Source of the DNA: Flavobacterium nitrogenifigens
GTDB taxonomy: Bacteria; Bacteroidota; Bacteroidia; Flavobacteriales; Flavobacteriaceae
Direction of reading: 5' to 3'
Length of the DNA stretch: 64,000 nt
NCBI RefSeq assembly: GCF_003254565.1
Contig: NZ_QJRI01000180.1
Span: forward strand, 124,001 to 188,000
Under the pieces are notes generated by a model. That model ran no database searches. It was not told the origin of the DNA and was given only the letters and a program-made list of their open reading frames with translations. The position numbers and the translations under genes are program-made. Shown here piece by piece: positions 43,057 through 51,411 of this stretch (positions within the stretch are counted from its first letter, which is position 1; every line of letters begins with the position of its first letter).

Positions 43057-44445
43057 TTACAAGTGAATTACTTCGCCGTAAGCATCAGCTACAGCTTCCA
43101 TAACAGCCTCGCTCATTGTTGGGTGAGGGTGGATAGATTTAAGGATTTCGTGACCTGTAGTTTCTAGTTTACGAGCAACAACTGCTTCAGCAATCATATC
43201 TGTAACACCAGCACCAATCATGTGGCATCCTAACCATTCTCCGTATTTAGCATCGAAAATTACTTTTACGAATCCGTCAGCATTTCCAGCAGCTTTTGCT
43301 TTTCCAGAAGCTGAAAATGGGAATTTACCAATTTTTAATTCGTAACCTTTTTCTTTAGCTTGTTTTTCTGTTAAACCAACAGAAGCGATTTCTGGAGTTG
43401 CATAAGTACAACCAGGAACATTTCCGTAATCGATTGGGTCTACGTGAAGTCCTTTAATTTTCTCAACACAGTTAATTCCTTCAGCAGAAGCAACGTGAGC
43501 TAAAGCTTGACCTGGAGTAACGTCTCCAATTGCGTAGTATCCTGGAATGTTAGTTTCGTTGTAAGCGTTAACTAAGATTTTATCTCTATCAACAGCGATT
43601 CCAACTTCTTCTAATCCGATGTTTTCAATGTTTGTTTTGATTCCAACTGCCGAAAGTACGATGTCAGCTTCTAGAACTTCTTCTCCTTTTGCAGTTTTAA
43701 CGAAAGCTTTAACTCCAGCTCCTGTAGTGTCAATACGCTCAACAGAAGAGTTAGTCATTACTTTAATTCCTGATTTTTTCAAAGAACGCTCAAATTGTTT
43801 TGAGATATCTTCGTCTTCTACAGGAACTACGTTTGGCATAAATTCTACGATAGTAACATCTGTTCCCATTGAGTTGTAGAAGTGAGCGAACTCAACTCCG
43901 ATTGCTCCGGAACCAACAATGATCATAGATTTTGGTTGCGTTGGCAATGTCATTGCCTGACGGTATCCAATTACTTTTACACCATCTTGAGGTAAGTTTG
44001 GCAACTCGCGAGAACGAGCTCCAGTTGCGATGATAATGTGGTCAGCGCTATATTCTGTAACTTTATTGTCTTTATCAGTAACGTCAAGTTTTTTTCCTGG
44101 TTTTAGTTTTCCAAAACCTTCAATAACGTCAATTTTGTTTTTTTTCATTAAGAATTGAACTCCTTTGCTCATTCCTTCAGCAACACCACGGCTGCGTTGA
44201 ATAACTGCAGGGAAATCTTTATCAAATTCAGAAACTTTCAATCCGTAGTCAGAAGCGTGTTTAAGGTAATCAAAAACCTGAGCAGATTTTAAAAGCGCTT
44301 TTGTTGGGATACATCCCCAGTTAAGGCAAACTCCACCTAGATTTTCTTTTTCTACTACAGCAGTTTTAAAGCCTAATTGTGAAGCTCTAATCGCTGTTAC
44401 ATATCCTCCAGGACCACTTCCTAAAACAATAACGTCGTATTTCAT
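43057..44445 (-). CDS. lpdA: Dihydrolipoyl dehydrogenase (E3)
   Basis: The 462-residue flavoprotein reoxidises dihydrolipoamide in pyruvate, 2-oxoglutarate and branched-chain dehydrogenase complexes. Visible features are the FAD loop GSGPGGYVTAIRA, the redox-active disulfide Cys40/Cys45 in GGVCLNWGCIPTK, the NAD loop IVGSGAIGVEFAHF, the second FAD segment YAIGDVTPGQALAHVA and the dimer-interface pair His441/Glu446 in HPHPTMSEAVMEA. Everything needed for catalysis is present. No E1 or E2 gene is adjacent. It has its own terminator. Confidence 0.97.
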   Translation of the reverse strand: MKYDVIVLGSGPGGYVTAIRASQLGFKTAVVEKENLGGVCLNWGCIPTKALLKSAQVFDYLKHASDYGLKVSEFDKDFPAVIQRSRGVAEGMSKGVQFLMKKNKIDVIEGFGKLKPGKKLDVTDKDNKVTEYSADHIIIATGARSRELPNLPQDGVKVIGYRQAMTLPTQPKSMIIVGSGAIGVEFAHFYNSMGTDVTIVEFMPNVVPVEDEDISKQFERSLKKSGIKVMTNSSVERIDTTGAGVKAFVKTAKGEEVLEADIVLSAVGIKTNIENIGLEEVGIAVDRDKILVNAYNETNIPGYYAIGDVTPGQALAHVASAEGINCVEKIKGLHVDPIDYGNVPGCTYATPEIASVGLTEKQAKEKGYELKIGKFPFSASGKAKAAGNADGFVKVIFDAKYGEWLGCHMIGAGVTDMIAEAVVARKLETTGHEILKSIHPHPTMSEAVMEAVADAYGEVIHL

Positions 44446-44721
44446 TTTTTTTGCTTTTAGTATTAACTATCGAAAATGAAGTTTATATTTCCGAAACTCA
44501 TCTTTCGATTTCTTCTTTTGTTATTTGTGATTGCGAATTTAAGGATTTATTTTATATGAACACCTGAAATTTTGTTTTTAAAGACACAGATTTTGGTCTT
44601 TTCACAGAAACCAAAGTAATTGTGAATTGTAAATTGTGAATTATGAATTGATTTTTATTATTTAGTGAGTAATTGTTGATGGTTTGTTGTTTGTTGTTTG
44701 TTGTTTGTGGCGAAAAAAATA

Positions 44722-44787
44722 AGCCACGGATTATTAGGATTAAAATGATTTTTAAAAAATCTGTGTTAATCTGTGCAATCTGTGGCT
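44722..44787. repeat. Imperfect hairpin, GCCAC/GTGGC type, first of a pair
   Basis: Left arm begins AGCCACGGATTATTAGGATT and right arm ends CAATCTGTGGCT, with an AAATCTGTGTTAATCTGTG stretch shared with the next element at 44881-44949. The two look like a diverged tandem duplication about 160 bases apart. Confidence 0.75.
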
Positions 44788-44880
44788 ATTATAATTTTGT
44801 CTCTCTGACCGAAGTTGAAGAGCTTTGTGTGGGCTTCGACTTCGCTCAACCTGACAGTAGCTGAATCTTTTGGAATAAAA

Positions 44881-44949
44881 TAAGCCACAGATTAAAAAGA
44901 TTAAAATGATTTTTAAAAATCTGTGTTAATCTGTGTAATCTGTGGCTTA
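44881..44949. repeat. Hairpin, GCCACAGATT/AATCTGTGGC type, second of a pair
   Basis: A 14 bp perfect outer stem (TAAGCCACAGATTA, 44881-44894 with 44936-44949) encloses a shared TTAAAATGATTTTTAAAAA core. Homologous to 44722-44787, with the outer stem better preserved. Confidence 0.82.
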
Positions 44950-45010
44950 TATAATTATGAGTTATGAATTTTGAATTAATAATTTACCATTCACAATTAA
45001 CCATTCACCA

Positions 45011-45595
45011 TTAAATCTTCACGTGTCCCCAGTTTTCTCCGCTGGCAATTCTTCTAATTTGCATTTCGCTTACGCCAAATTGTTTTGCAATCATTTTAAG
45101 ACGTGTTTTTTGTTCAGGTCTTGCTAGGATTTTCTTGATTAACATCACTTTTGTGGTGGTTAATTTTCGTCCGTCGGCTTTTAGATTGTGTTCGATTAAG
45201 TTCTTTTTTGCCTGAATAACGCGCGGACTTTTACGGCTGTGCGCCATCATTTCTTGTTTGGTTGCCCAGCGAAGATTGCGTACATCATCATTTGCTCTAT
45301 TATAATCTAAGTGCAGTACATAGGTTTGTTCTTCCGATTCTTTCGGAATAAAATATTGAGCAACTAACTTATATAAGAAGAGATATTTGTTTACGATTTT
45401 ATCGTCTTTTTTAACCTTAAAACGGAAAGTTGGATATCCGTCGCTTAAACCGCCTTTTAAGATGCGTCCGTTTTCAATATCGTCGGTAAAACTTATTAAT
45501 CTTCCTCTATTCGAAATGGCGTATCTTAATTGTAATGAAGCATTTATTTCTATTTCTTTGAATTTTTCATCAGGATAAAATCTATTTTGTGGCAT
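45011..45595 (-). CDS. NUMOD4/HNH-like endonuclease-family protein with C-terminal HTH
   Basis: The 194-residue protein begins with a NUMOD4-like segment (YAISNRGRLISF, then LKGGLSDGYPTFRF) and an HNH_3-like core (VLHLDYNRANDDVRNLRWATKQEMMAHSR). It ends in a helix-turn-helix-like tail (MIAKQFGVSEMQIRRIASGENWGHV). The order recalls homing endonucleases, in which NUMOD and HTH parts bind DNA, but the HNH residues are degenerate (HLDYN instead of HHIDGN), so cleavage activity is uncertain. It stands alone in hairpin-rich DNA and is not inside an intron or a recognisable broken gene. A domesticated DNA-binding protein is a plausible alternative. Confidence 0.75.
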   Translation of the reverse strand: MPQNRFYPDEKFKEIEINASLQLRYAISNRGRLISFTDDIENGRILKGGLSDGYPTFRFKVKKDDKIVNKYLFLYKLVAQYFIPKESEEQTYVLHLDYNRANDDVRNLRWATKQEMMAHSRKSPRVIQAKKNLIEHNLKADGRKLTTTKVMLIKKILARPEQKTRLKMIAKQFGVSEMQIRRIASGENWGHVKI

Positions 45596-45820
45596 TGTCT
45601 TTTACATTTGATTTCTATATTCTCAAAGATAAATAATAAACCAAAAATTTCAGCTATCTTGCTGATTGTGAAAGGTCAATTTTATGATTTCTATAACGCT
45701 AATTTAACGTTTTAAAACGTTTTTGATAGTTTTTAGTCGGATTTTAAATCACAATTTATCAAAAATGCAGTTTTTGTATTTTTTGAATTAATGTAATTTT
45801 ATAGCTAAATAATTATTAAA

Positions 45821-46585
45821 TTATTGATCTAGCCAGTTTTTGAAGTTGTTGATTTCTTTTTTACTGATGAAAATAGCGTCAGATTCAGCTGCAGGAACCG
45901 TCAAAATCAATTCAACTTTCTGATTTGAATGTTTTATAACTTCTTTAATGCTTTCTCGGTTAACGATATATTTTCGGTTTATTTTGAAAAAATGAAATGG
46001 GTCAAGACTGTTTATAATTTCTGTCAAAGTACTATTGTACAAATAGCTGTTTCCAGATTTTATATGAATAAAAAGATGTTTTCCTGTTGCGGCAAAGTAG
46101 GTGATTTCGTTTTCATTAATAGAAATCATTTTGTAACCGTGATTTACTAGGAAATGGCGCTGTATTTTATTGCTTTCGGGGTTTTCTATTGCGACTAAAG
46201 ATTGAAGCGTAGAATTGCTGTTAAAGCTATCTTTTATTTTTTTGAATTTCTGAAGGGCTTCCAATAATTCTTCTTCTTCAAATGGTTTTAAAAGATAATC
46301 TATTGTAAAATGTTTGAAAACCGAAATGGCATAAGAATCGTAAGCGGTTACAAAAATAACGGGGCAGGAGATGTCAGCTTTTTCGAAGATTTCAAGACTT
46401 TTTCCGTCGCCCAAATGAATGTCCATAAAAGCGAGATCTACTTTGTTTTCGCTAAAAAATGTGACAGCTTCTTTTACCGATTTTAAAACGCTGATTGCAT
46501 CAATCGATAAAACGTCCTGCTGCTCTAAAATAGATTTTAGATAGCTGGAAGCAAGATGTTCGTCTTCGACAATAGCAATTTTCAT
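45821..46585 (-). CDS. LytTR-family response regulator
   Basis: The 254-residue regulator has a receiver domain (about 1-118) with acidic pocket VEDEH and phosphoacceptor Asp55 in AFMDIHLGDG. The linker has KPFEEEELLEAL, and a LytTR DNA-binding domain follows (about 150-252: YFAATGKHLFIHIKSG, INRKYIVNRESIKEV). The matching LytS-type kinase is five genes away at 54096-55673 on the same strand, with the SusCD-protease genes between them. LytTR proteins bind direct repeats in promoters; no site was identified. 141 bases separate it from the SusD stop, with a terminator between. Confidence 0.93.
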   Translation of the reverse strand: MKIAIVEDEHLASSYLKSILEQQDVLSIDAISVLKSVKEAVTFFSENKVDLAFMDIHLGDGKSLEIFEKADISCPVIFVTAYDSYAISVFKHFTIDYLLKPFEEEELLEALQKFKKIKDSFNSNSTLQSLVAIENPESNKIQRHFLVNHGYKMISINENEITYFAATGKHLFIHIKSGNSYLYNSTLTEIINSLDPFHFFKINRKYIVNRESIKEVIKHSNQKVELILTVPAAESDAIFISKKEINNFKNWLDQ

Positions 46586-46665
46586 TTTGCAGGTATTTAC
46601 AATGCAAAGATAAAATCAGGAATTTTTATACGCAATAAAGAGTGCATTTTGTTGCATTGATTTTA

Positions 46666-46704
46666 TAAAAAAAAAAGGCCTAGCTGTAAAAACTAGACCT
46701 CTTT
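46666..46704 (-). terminator. Terminator after the SusD gene
   Basis: Stem AGGTCTAG/CTAGGCCT (one G-U pair), then at least ten T residues on the minus strand. It separates the SusCD-protease operon from the LytTR regulator. Confidence 0.85.
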
Positions 46705-46726
46705 AAAAAAAAACAATTAGGTAAAA

Positions 46727-48046
46727 TTATAGATTGGGATTATTCAATCTCGCGTTTGCTGGATAAATAATGGTATAACGCGGATCATTTTGTATTAAAG
46801 TGCTTTCAGTGCTCAAGAATTTATGAACGATTTGTTTTTGAGTTGTTCTTCTTAAATCAAACCAACGGTGACCTTCTACAGCAAATTCTCTATGTCTTTC
46901 TTCGTAAATGAAGTTTGTCAAATCTGTTGCATTCATCGCATTAACTTCACCTTCTAGCTGTGTATATCCTACTGCTGAATATCTGTTTTTAATGAAATTT
47001 AAAACCGTTGCTTTTGCATCGTTACTATTGTTTAGTTTCAATAAAGTTTCAGCTTTTGTTAAATACAATTCTGAAGTTCTGAAAGATGATTTTTGATTAT
47101 CATTTCCGCCTTTTAGAATTCTGAAACGGCTTCCGCTAGCTGAGAAATAAAGTGGGAAACGCAAATCAGCTGTTTTGTTGTAAGCTGCAATTAAATCGGT
47201 AGATGCAAATGAAGCTCTCTGGATACCAACGATATATCCGTCTTCAAGTGCTAGAATAGATTCTTTTCCGTCAAATTTTGTAGCTAGAACAGGAGTTGCT
47301 TTTAAGTCAATTAAAGTATTGTTGATTTCTAAAGCTTTGTTGGCAGCATCTAATGATTTTTGCCATTGCTGCTGATACAAATATATACGGCTTTCTAAAC
47401 TGAATAAAGCCACTTTTGAGAAACGGTAGTTTAATCCTGTTGGCTGTTTGCTTATGTTGATTAATTTCTCTGCTTCTTTAGTGTCAGAAATAATCTGATT
47501 GTAAACTGCTTCAACACTTTGTGGTACAAAAACCTGCTCCAGATCAATTTCTAAAGCTAACGGAACTCCTTTGTCAGTAGCCGCAGTTGAAGGATTGTAA
47601 GGCTTTCCGAAAAGGTTAACCAAATCAAAGTTTGCCATTGCTCTCAAAGCATAAGCTTCTCCTAATAATTGATTTTTTTCCTCAGATGCTTCTACTTTTT
47701 TTGAAGCTTCATTTATAACAACATTAGTGTAAAAAATGACATTGTATAAATCTTGATAGTGAAATTCTAATGTGCTTTTATCAGGATTTGCATCTTTCCA
47801 TAAGTAGATATCTTTATAAATAGAAACTTCACTGTTGTCTTCGTTCATTAGCAACTCGTCTGTACGAACTGTAGACAACGATTTGTGTTCTGGATATGAA
47901 GCATATCCTTTGGTTAGAACTGCGCGAAATTCTTCTAGCGATTCTGGAATTACTTTTCCTACTGGAGTAATGTCCAGATAGTCATCGCAGCTGCTAAGGG
48001 CAATAGCAGCAACGAATAGTGTTATATATTTTGAGAATTTTTTCAT
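46727..48046 (-). CDS. SusD/RagB family outer-membrane lipoprotein
   Basis: The 439-residue protein has a lipobox (ALSSCDDYLD, lipidated Cys about 20) and the SusD helical repeats: LLGEAYALRAMANFDLVNLFGKPY, ESRIYLYQQQWQKSLDAANKAL and TSELYLTKAETLLKLNN. The C-terminal FIYEERHREFAVEGHRWFDLRR motif follows. SusD caps the SusC channel on the cell surface and binds the substrate. It starts 12 bases after the SusC stop, so they form the expected pair. The protease beside it suggests peptides or protein as cargo rather than glycans. Confidence 0.95.
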   Translation of the reverse strand: MKKFSKYITLFVAAIALSSCDDYLDITPVGKVIPESLEEFRAVLTKGYASYPEHKSLSTVRTDELLMNEDNSEVSIYKDIYLWKDANPDKSTLEFHYQDLYNVIFYTNVVINEASKKVEASEEKNQLLGEAYALRAMANFDLVNLFGKPYNPSTAATDKGVPLALEIDLEQVFVPQSVEAVYNQIISDTKEAEKLINISKQPTGLNYRFSKVALFSLESRIYLYQQQWQKSLDAANKALEINNTLIDLKATPVLATKFDGKESILALEDGYIVGIQRASFASTDLIAAYNKTADLRFPLYFSASGSRFRILKGGNDNQKSSFRTSELYLTKAETLLKLNNSNDAKATVLNFIKNRYSAVGYTQLEGEVNAMNATDLTNFIYEERHREFAVEGHRWFDLRRTTQKQIVHKFLSTESTLIQNDPRYTIIYPANARLNNPNL

Positions 48047-48058
48047 CTTTTTTAGTTT

Positions 48059-51000
48059 TTAGAAAGTAACATTAAGTCCTAAAGTAAATGATCTAGGAAC
48101 TGGCTGTGCATAAATGTTTCCGTAAGTTTCAGGATCAAAATAACCTTTGTAATCTGAGCTAATCACGAACAAGTTTCTTGCTTCAAGATTTAAACGAATA
48201 CTTTGAATATTGATGTGATCTGTGAATGTTTTTGGGAATGTATATCCAAAACGAACACTGCTTAATCTCATATAACTCATTTCGCTAACCCAAGTGTCTA
48301 AGTAATTATAAGTATTGATTTGATTTGCACCAGAAAACCAGCTGTATGCCATCCATGAATCTCCCGTACCAGAATCTTTACTTGTAATACCTGGTAAATT
48401 AGATGAAGTATTGGTTGGTGACCAAGCGTTTAAAATATCAGTTGTATAATTCTGTCCTCTGTCTACTATTGTTCCGTTGTAAGGAGGCGTTTTGGTAACC
48501 GTTTGTTTGATATTGAATGACGCTGCAATCGTAAGATCAAAATTACGAACCTTAAATGTGTTTGTAAGACCTCCTGTAAATTTAGGATCTTTGTCTCCTA
48601 GGTAAACAAATAGGTCTCTAAATTCTGCTGGCGTTAAACTTGACTGAGTAATTTCTCCTGGTAAAAAGTCTGCATAAGGATCAAATAAACCAAAGAAAGT
48701 CTGTGCATTTACAGTTTCTCCTTTTTTGTTTACAAATAAAGGATAGCCGTTTTCGTCAATTCCGTTTGTTTTAAATCCAAAAACAGCGTTTACAGCATGA
48801 CCTTCTTGGTTTGGCAAATAACTGTTGTCTCTTATTTCTAAACGGTCAATGTTACTTTTGTTATGAGCAAAATTAATTGTAGTATTCCATTTAAAATTAG
48901 GACGGTCGATGTTTTTTGTAGCCAAGGCAATTTCAAAACCTTTGTTGCTTACTTGCGCCCAGTTCATATTGGTAAATTCAAAACCATTTTCTAAAGGAAG
49001 CGCTTTCATACCAATTAAATCGGTACTTTTTCTTCCGTAGAAATCAGTTACAATGCTAATACGATTATTAAATACACCAAGATCAAAACCTAAGTTGGTA
49101 TTTTCTGTTTTTTCCCAACGCAATTTGCTGTTTGGCGGAGTCATTACTTCAATTATAGGTTCTGTCTGTCCTGGTAAAATAGTAGTAGTTTTATTTTCTC
49201 CAACTACATAAGGTGAAGTGTTTTTATCAATATTACCTTGTAAACCGTAAGAAGCACGAAGTCTTAAGTTAGAAATTGTTTTGCTGTCTTTTAAGAAATT
49301 TTCTTGAGATACCAACCAAGATCCAGATGTTGACCAAAGTGGCAAGTATTTGTATTTTGGGTCTACACCAAATAAGTCAGAACCATCATAACGCACACTT
49401 CCGTAGAAGCTATATTTTCTATTGTAAGTGTATGCCGCTGTTGCAAAGAATGATGCAAAGGCATTTTCTTTTTCTGTTTTTATGAATGTTTTGTAAATAG
49501 CGTCATTAACAGAATTCGAGTTAGGGAAAATAATTTGCTGTGTTGTCAAATTCTTTTCGTCATAACCAAAACCTCTTGTCAAGATAGTAGTGTTTTTATT
49601 TCTTCTTAATTCATTACCAACCATTACTTCAATTTCGTGTTTCTCTCCTAAAGTTTTAGAATAGTTCACCATTGTTTTTAAGTTGTACTGAAAAAAGTCT
49701 GTGTTTGTATTTTGAATAATACCACCTTCAGGAAGGAAATATTTTTTAACTCCTCCAGAATAATAACTTGTTTTTTCTTTTTGTTTTCTAGTGTAAAAAG
49801 TTTCCTTGCCAGCAAATTTTTCGCTAGAAGAATTGTCCAACTGTAAACCTAGTTGGCTTGATACTTTCAAATCTTTTGTGATTTTATACTCAGCGTCAAG
49901 CAACGCTTTTATAGCTCTTGTTTTTAAATCGTAAGAAGTATTGTTTCTCTCTTCTAAGAAATTAAAAGGCAATTTAATATCAGAATATGAAGCAATGTCT
50001 GGATCGTATTTATAACTTCCGTCTTCATTATAAGGTGTAAGATACGGGTTTACGTTTCTTGAATAGTTTGCAGGATTTGTAAAACCGTCAGTATCTGTTA
50101 CGTATGAAGTAGTTTTAGTGTCTGAACCAAAAAGGCTAACACCAACTTTAAATTTATCAGTAATGTCGTAGCTGTTTTTTAAAGTTAAATTGTAACGTTT
50201 AAGGCCAGTTCCAATTGTTGTCCCTTTTTCGTCATAATACCCTAAAGAGAAATAGTAGTCAGATCTTTCACCTCCTCCAGATAAACTTAATCCGTGTTGC
50301 GTGTTGATTGCATTTTGGTATAATAAATTACCCCAATTTGTATTGATGCCTCTTAGGTTGTTGATTGATTGTTGTGTTTGCGGACTCAAAGAAGAGAATC
50401 CACCGGCTCTGTATGCGTCTAATTCATTCGCTCCATTTAGGATACGAGCAACATCACCACCGGTGTCTCTGTAAGTCAAATCTGCACGGCTCGCCATATT
50501 CAATTCAAGATCAACTTTCTGACTAGAATCCATTAAGTTTAATTTTGAAAATTCTGGTCTTTGCGTAATAAAAGTATTGGTATTGAAGCTAACGGTCATT
50601 TTACCGCTTCTTCCTTTTTTAGTTGTAACAACGATTACCCCGTTTGCAGCGCGTGCACCGTAAATAGCTGTAGCGGCAGCATCTTTTAAAATGGTAATGT
50701 CTTTAATATCGTCTGGATTTAAACCAGCAATAGAGTAGTTGTTTAATACATCGATATTCTCTTTATCGTAATTTTTTGGAACATCATTATTCTCTAACGG
50801 AAGTCCATCTAAAACCCATAAAGGGTCTTGTGTTCCATTTAAAGAAGCAGTACCTCTAATTCTAATTTTTGCTGCAGCTCCTGGCGCTCCTGACGGAGTA
50901 GTAACGGCAACTCCGGCAACTTGTCCAATCAATAATTGGTCAATGCTAGATACACCAGTCTGTTGAATAGAAGCCATATCTACTTTTGTAATAGCAGATG

Positions 51001-51397
51001 TCAGCTTTCTTTTTTCAATTTTTTGATAACCCGTTATAAGAACTTCCTGAAGTTTTGCTGTTTCAGAATTTAAGGCAATAGTATAATCTTTTTGAGCAGA
51101 TAATTCAAGAGTATACGATTTGTATCCCATGAAAGTAATTCTCAAAGTAGTAACGTTTTTTGCGATTTTCAAGCTGAATTTACCGTCAAAATCTGAGGTA
51201 GTTCCAATTGCTTCACTATGGATAATACCTGCCATAGCGGTTTTGTTTGATATCGAATTATTCTCAACGAAGATTGATGCGCCAGGAATTGGCGATGAAT
51301 CTGCTGCATCTTGAATGATCCCCGTGATGGTTCGGGTTTCCTGCGAGTATCCTGCGATGGCCAGGAACAAGAGTAAGGTTTGTAAAATTTTTGTCAT
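48059..51397 (-). CDS. SusC/RagA TonB-linked outer-membrane transporter
   Basis: The 1112-residue protein has a signal peptide (1-18), a carboxypeptidase-regulatory-like domain (about 22-120, TITGIIQDAADSSPIPGASIFVE) and a plug (about 125-245, SSIDQLLIGQVAGVAV ... IRIRGTASLNGTQDPLWVLDG). The 22-stranded barrel ends with YGFTF-like strands (FTLGLNVTF at the C-terminus). It imports substrate through TonB energy together with the SusD protein. The regulatory-like domain contains an extra 15-20 residue loop (NNSISNKTAMAGIIHSEAIG). The protease gene lies 14 bases upstream. Confidence 0.96.
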   Translation of the reverse strand: MTKILQTLLLFLAIAGYSQETRTITGIIQDAADSSPIPGASIFVENNSISNKTAMAGIIHSEAIGTTSDFDGKFSLKIAKNVTTLRITFMGYKSYTLELSAQKDYTIALNSETAKLQEVLITGYQKIEKRKLTSAITKVDMASIQQTGVSSIDQLLIGQVAGVAVTTPSGAPGAAAKIRIRGTASLNGTQDPLWVLDGLPLENNDVPKNYDKENIDVLNNYSIAGLNPDDIKDITILKDAAATAIYGARAANGVIVVTTKKGRSGKMTVSFNTNTFITQRPEFSKLNLMDSSQKVDLELNMASRADLTYRDTGGDVARILNGANELDAYRAGGFSSLSPQTQQSINNLRGINTNWGNLLYQNAINTQHGLSLSGGGERSDYYFSLGYYDEKGTTIGTGLKRYNLTLKNSYDITDKFKVGVSLFGSDTKTTSYVTDTDGFTNPANYSRNVNPYLTPYNEDGSYKYDPDIASYSDIKLPFNFLEERNNTSYDLKTRAIKALLDAEYKITKDLKVSSQLGLQLDNSSSEKFAGKETFYTRKQKEKTSYYSGGVKKYFLPEGGIIQNTNTDFFQYNLKTMVNYSKTLGEKHEIEVMVGNELRRNKNTTILTRGFGYDEKNLTTQQIIFPNSNSVNDAIYKTFIKTEKENAFASFFATAAYTYNRKYSFYGSVRYDGSDLFGVDPKYKYLPLWSTSGSWLVSQENFLKDSKTISNLRLRASYGLQGNIDKNTSPYVVGENKTTTILPGQTEPIIEVMTPPNSKLRWEKTENTNLGFDLGVFNNRISIVTDFYGRKSTDLIGMKALPLENGFEFTNMNWAQVSNKGFEIALATKNIDRPNFKWNTTINFAHNKSNIDRLEIRDNSYLPNQEGHAVNAVFGFKTNGIDENGYPLFVNKKGETVNAQTFFGLFDPYADFLPGEITQSSLTPAEFRDLFVYLGDKDPKFTGGLTNTFKVRNFDLTIAASFNIKQTVTKTPPYNGTIVDRGQNYTTDILNAWSPTNTSSNLPGITSKDSGTGDSWMAYSWFSGANQINTYNYLDTWVSEMSYMRLSSVRFGYTFPKTFTDHINIQSIRLNLEARNLFVISSDYKGYFDPETYGNIYAQPVPRSFTLGLNVTF

Positions 51398-51411
51398 GTT
51401 TTTGGGTTGTA

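Larger units (their letters stand above)
44446..45010. other. Intergenic stretch rich in hairpin repeats
   Basis: This 565-base gap holds the lpdA upstream region (44446-44560), then AT words of the AATTGTGAATT family (44620-44660), two hairpins of the GCCAC type (44722-44787 and 44881-44949), a CTTCGACTTCGCTCA word (44848-44862) also seen at 31519-31533, and further AATTCACAATT words (44960-45008). No gene is apparent. Confidence 0.7.
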
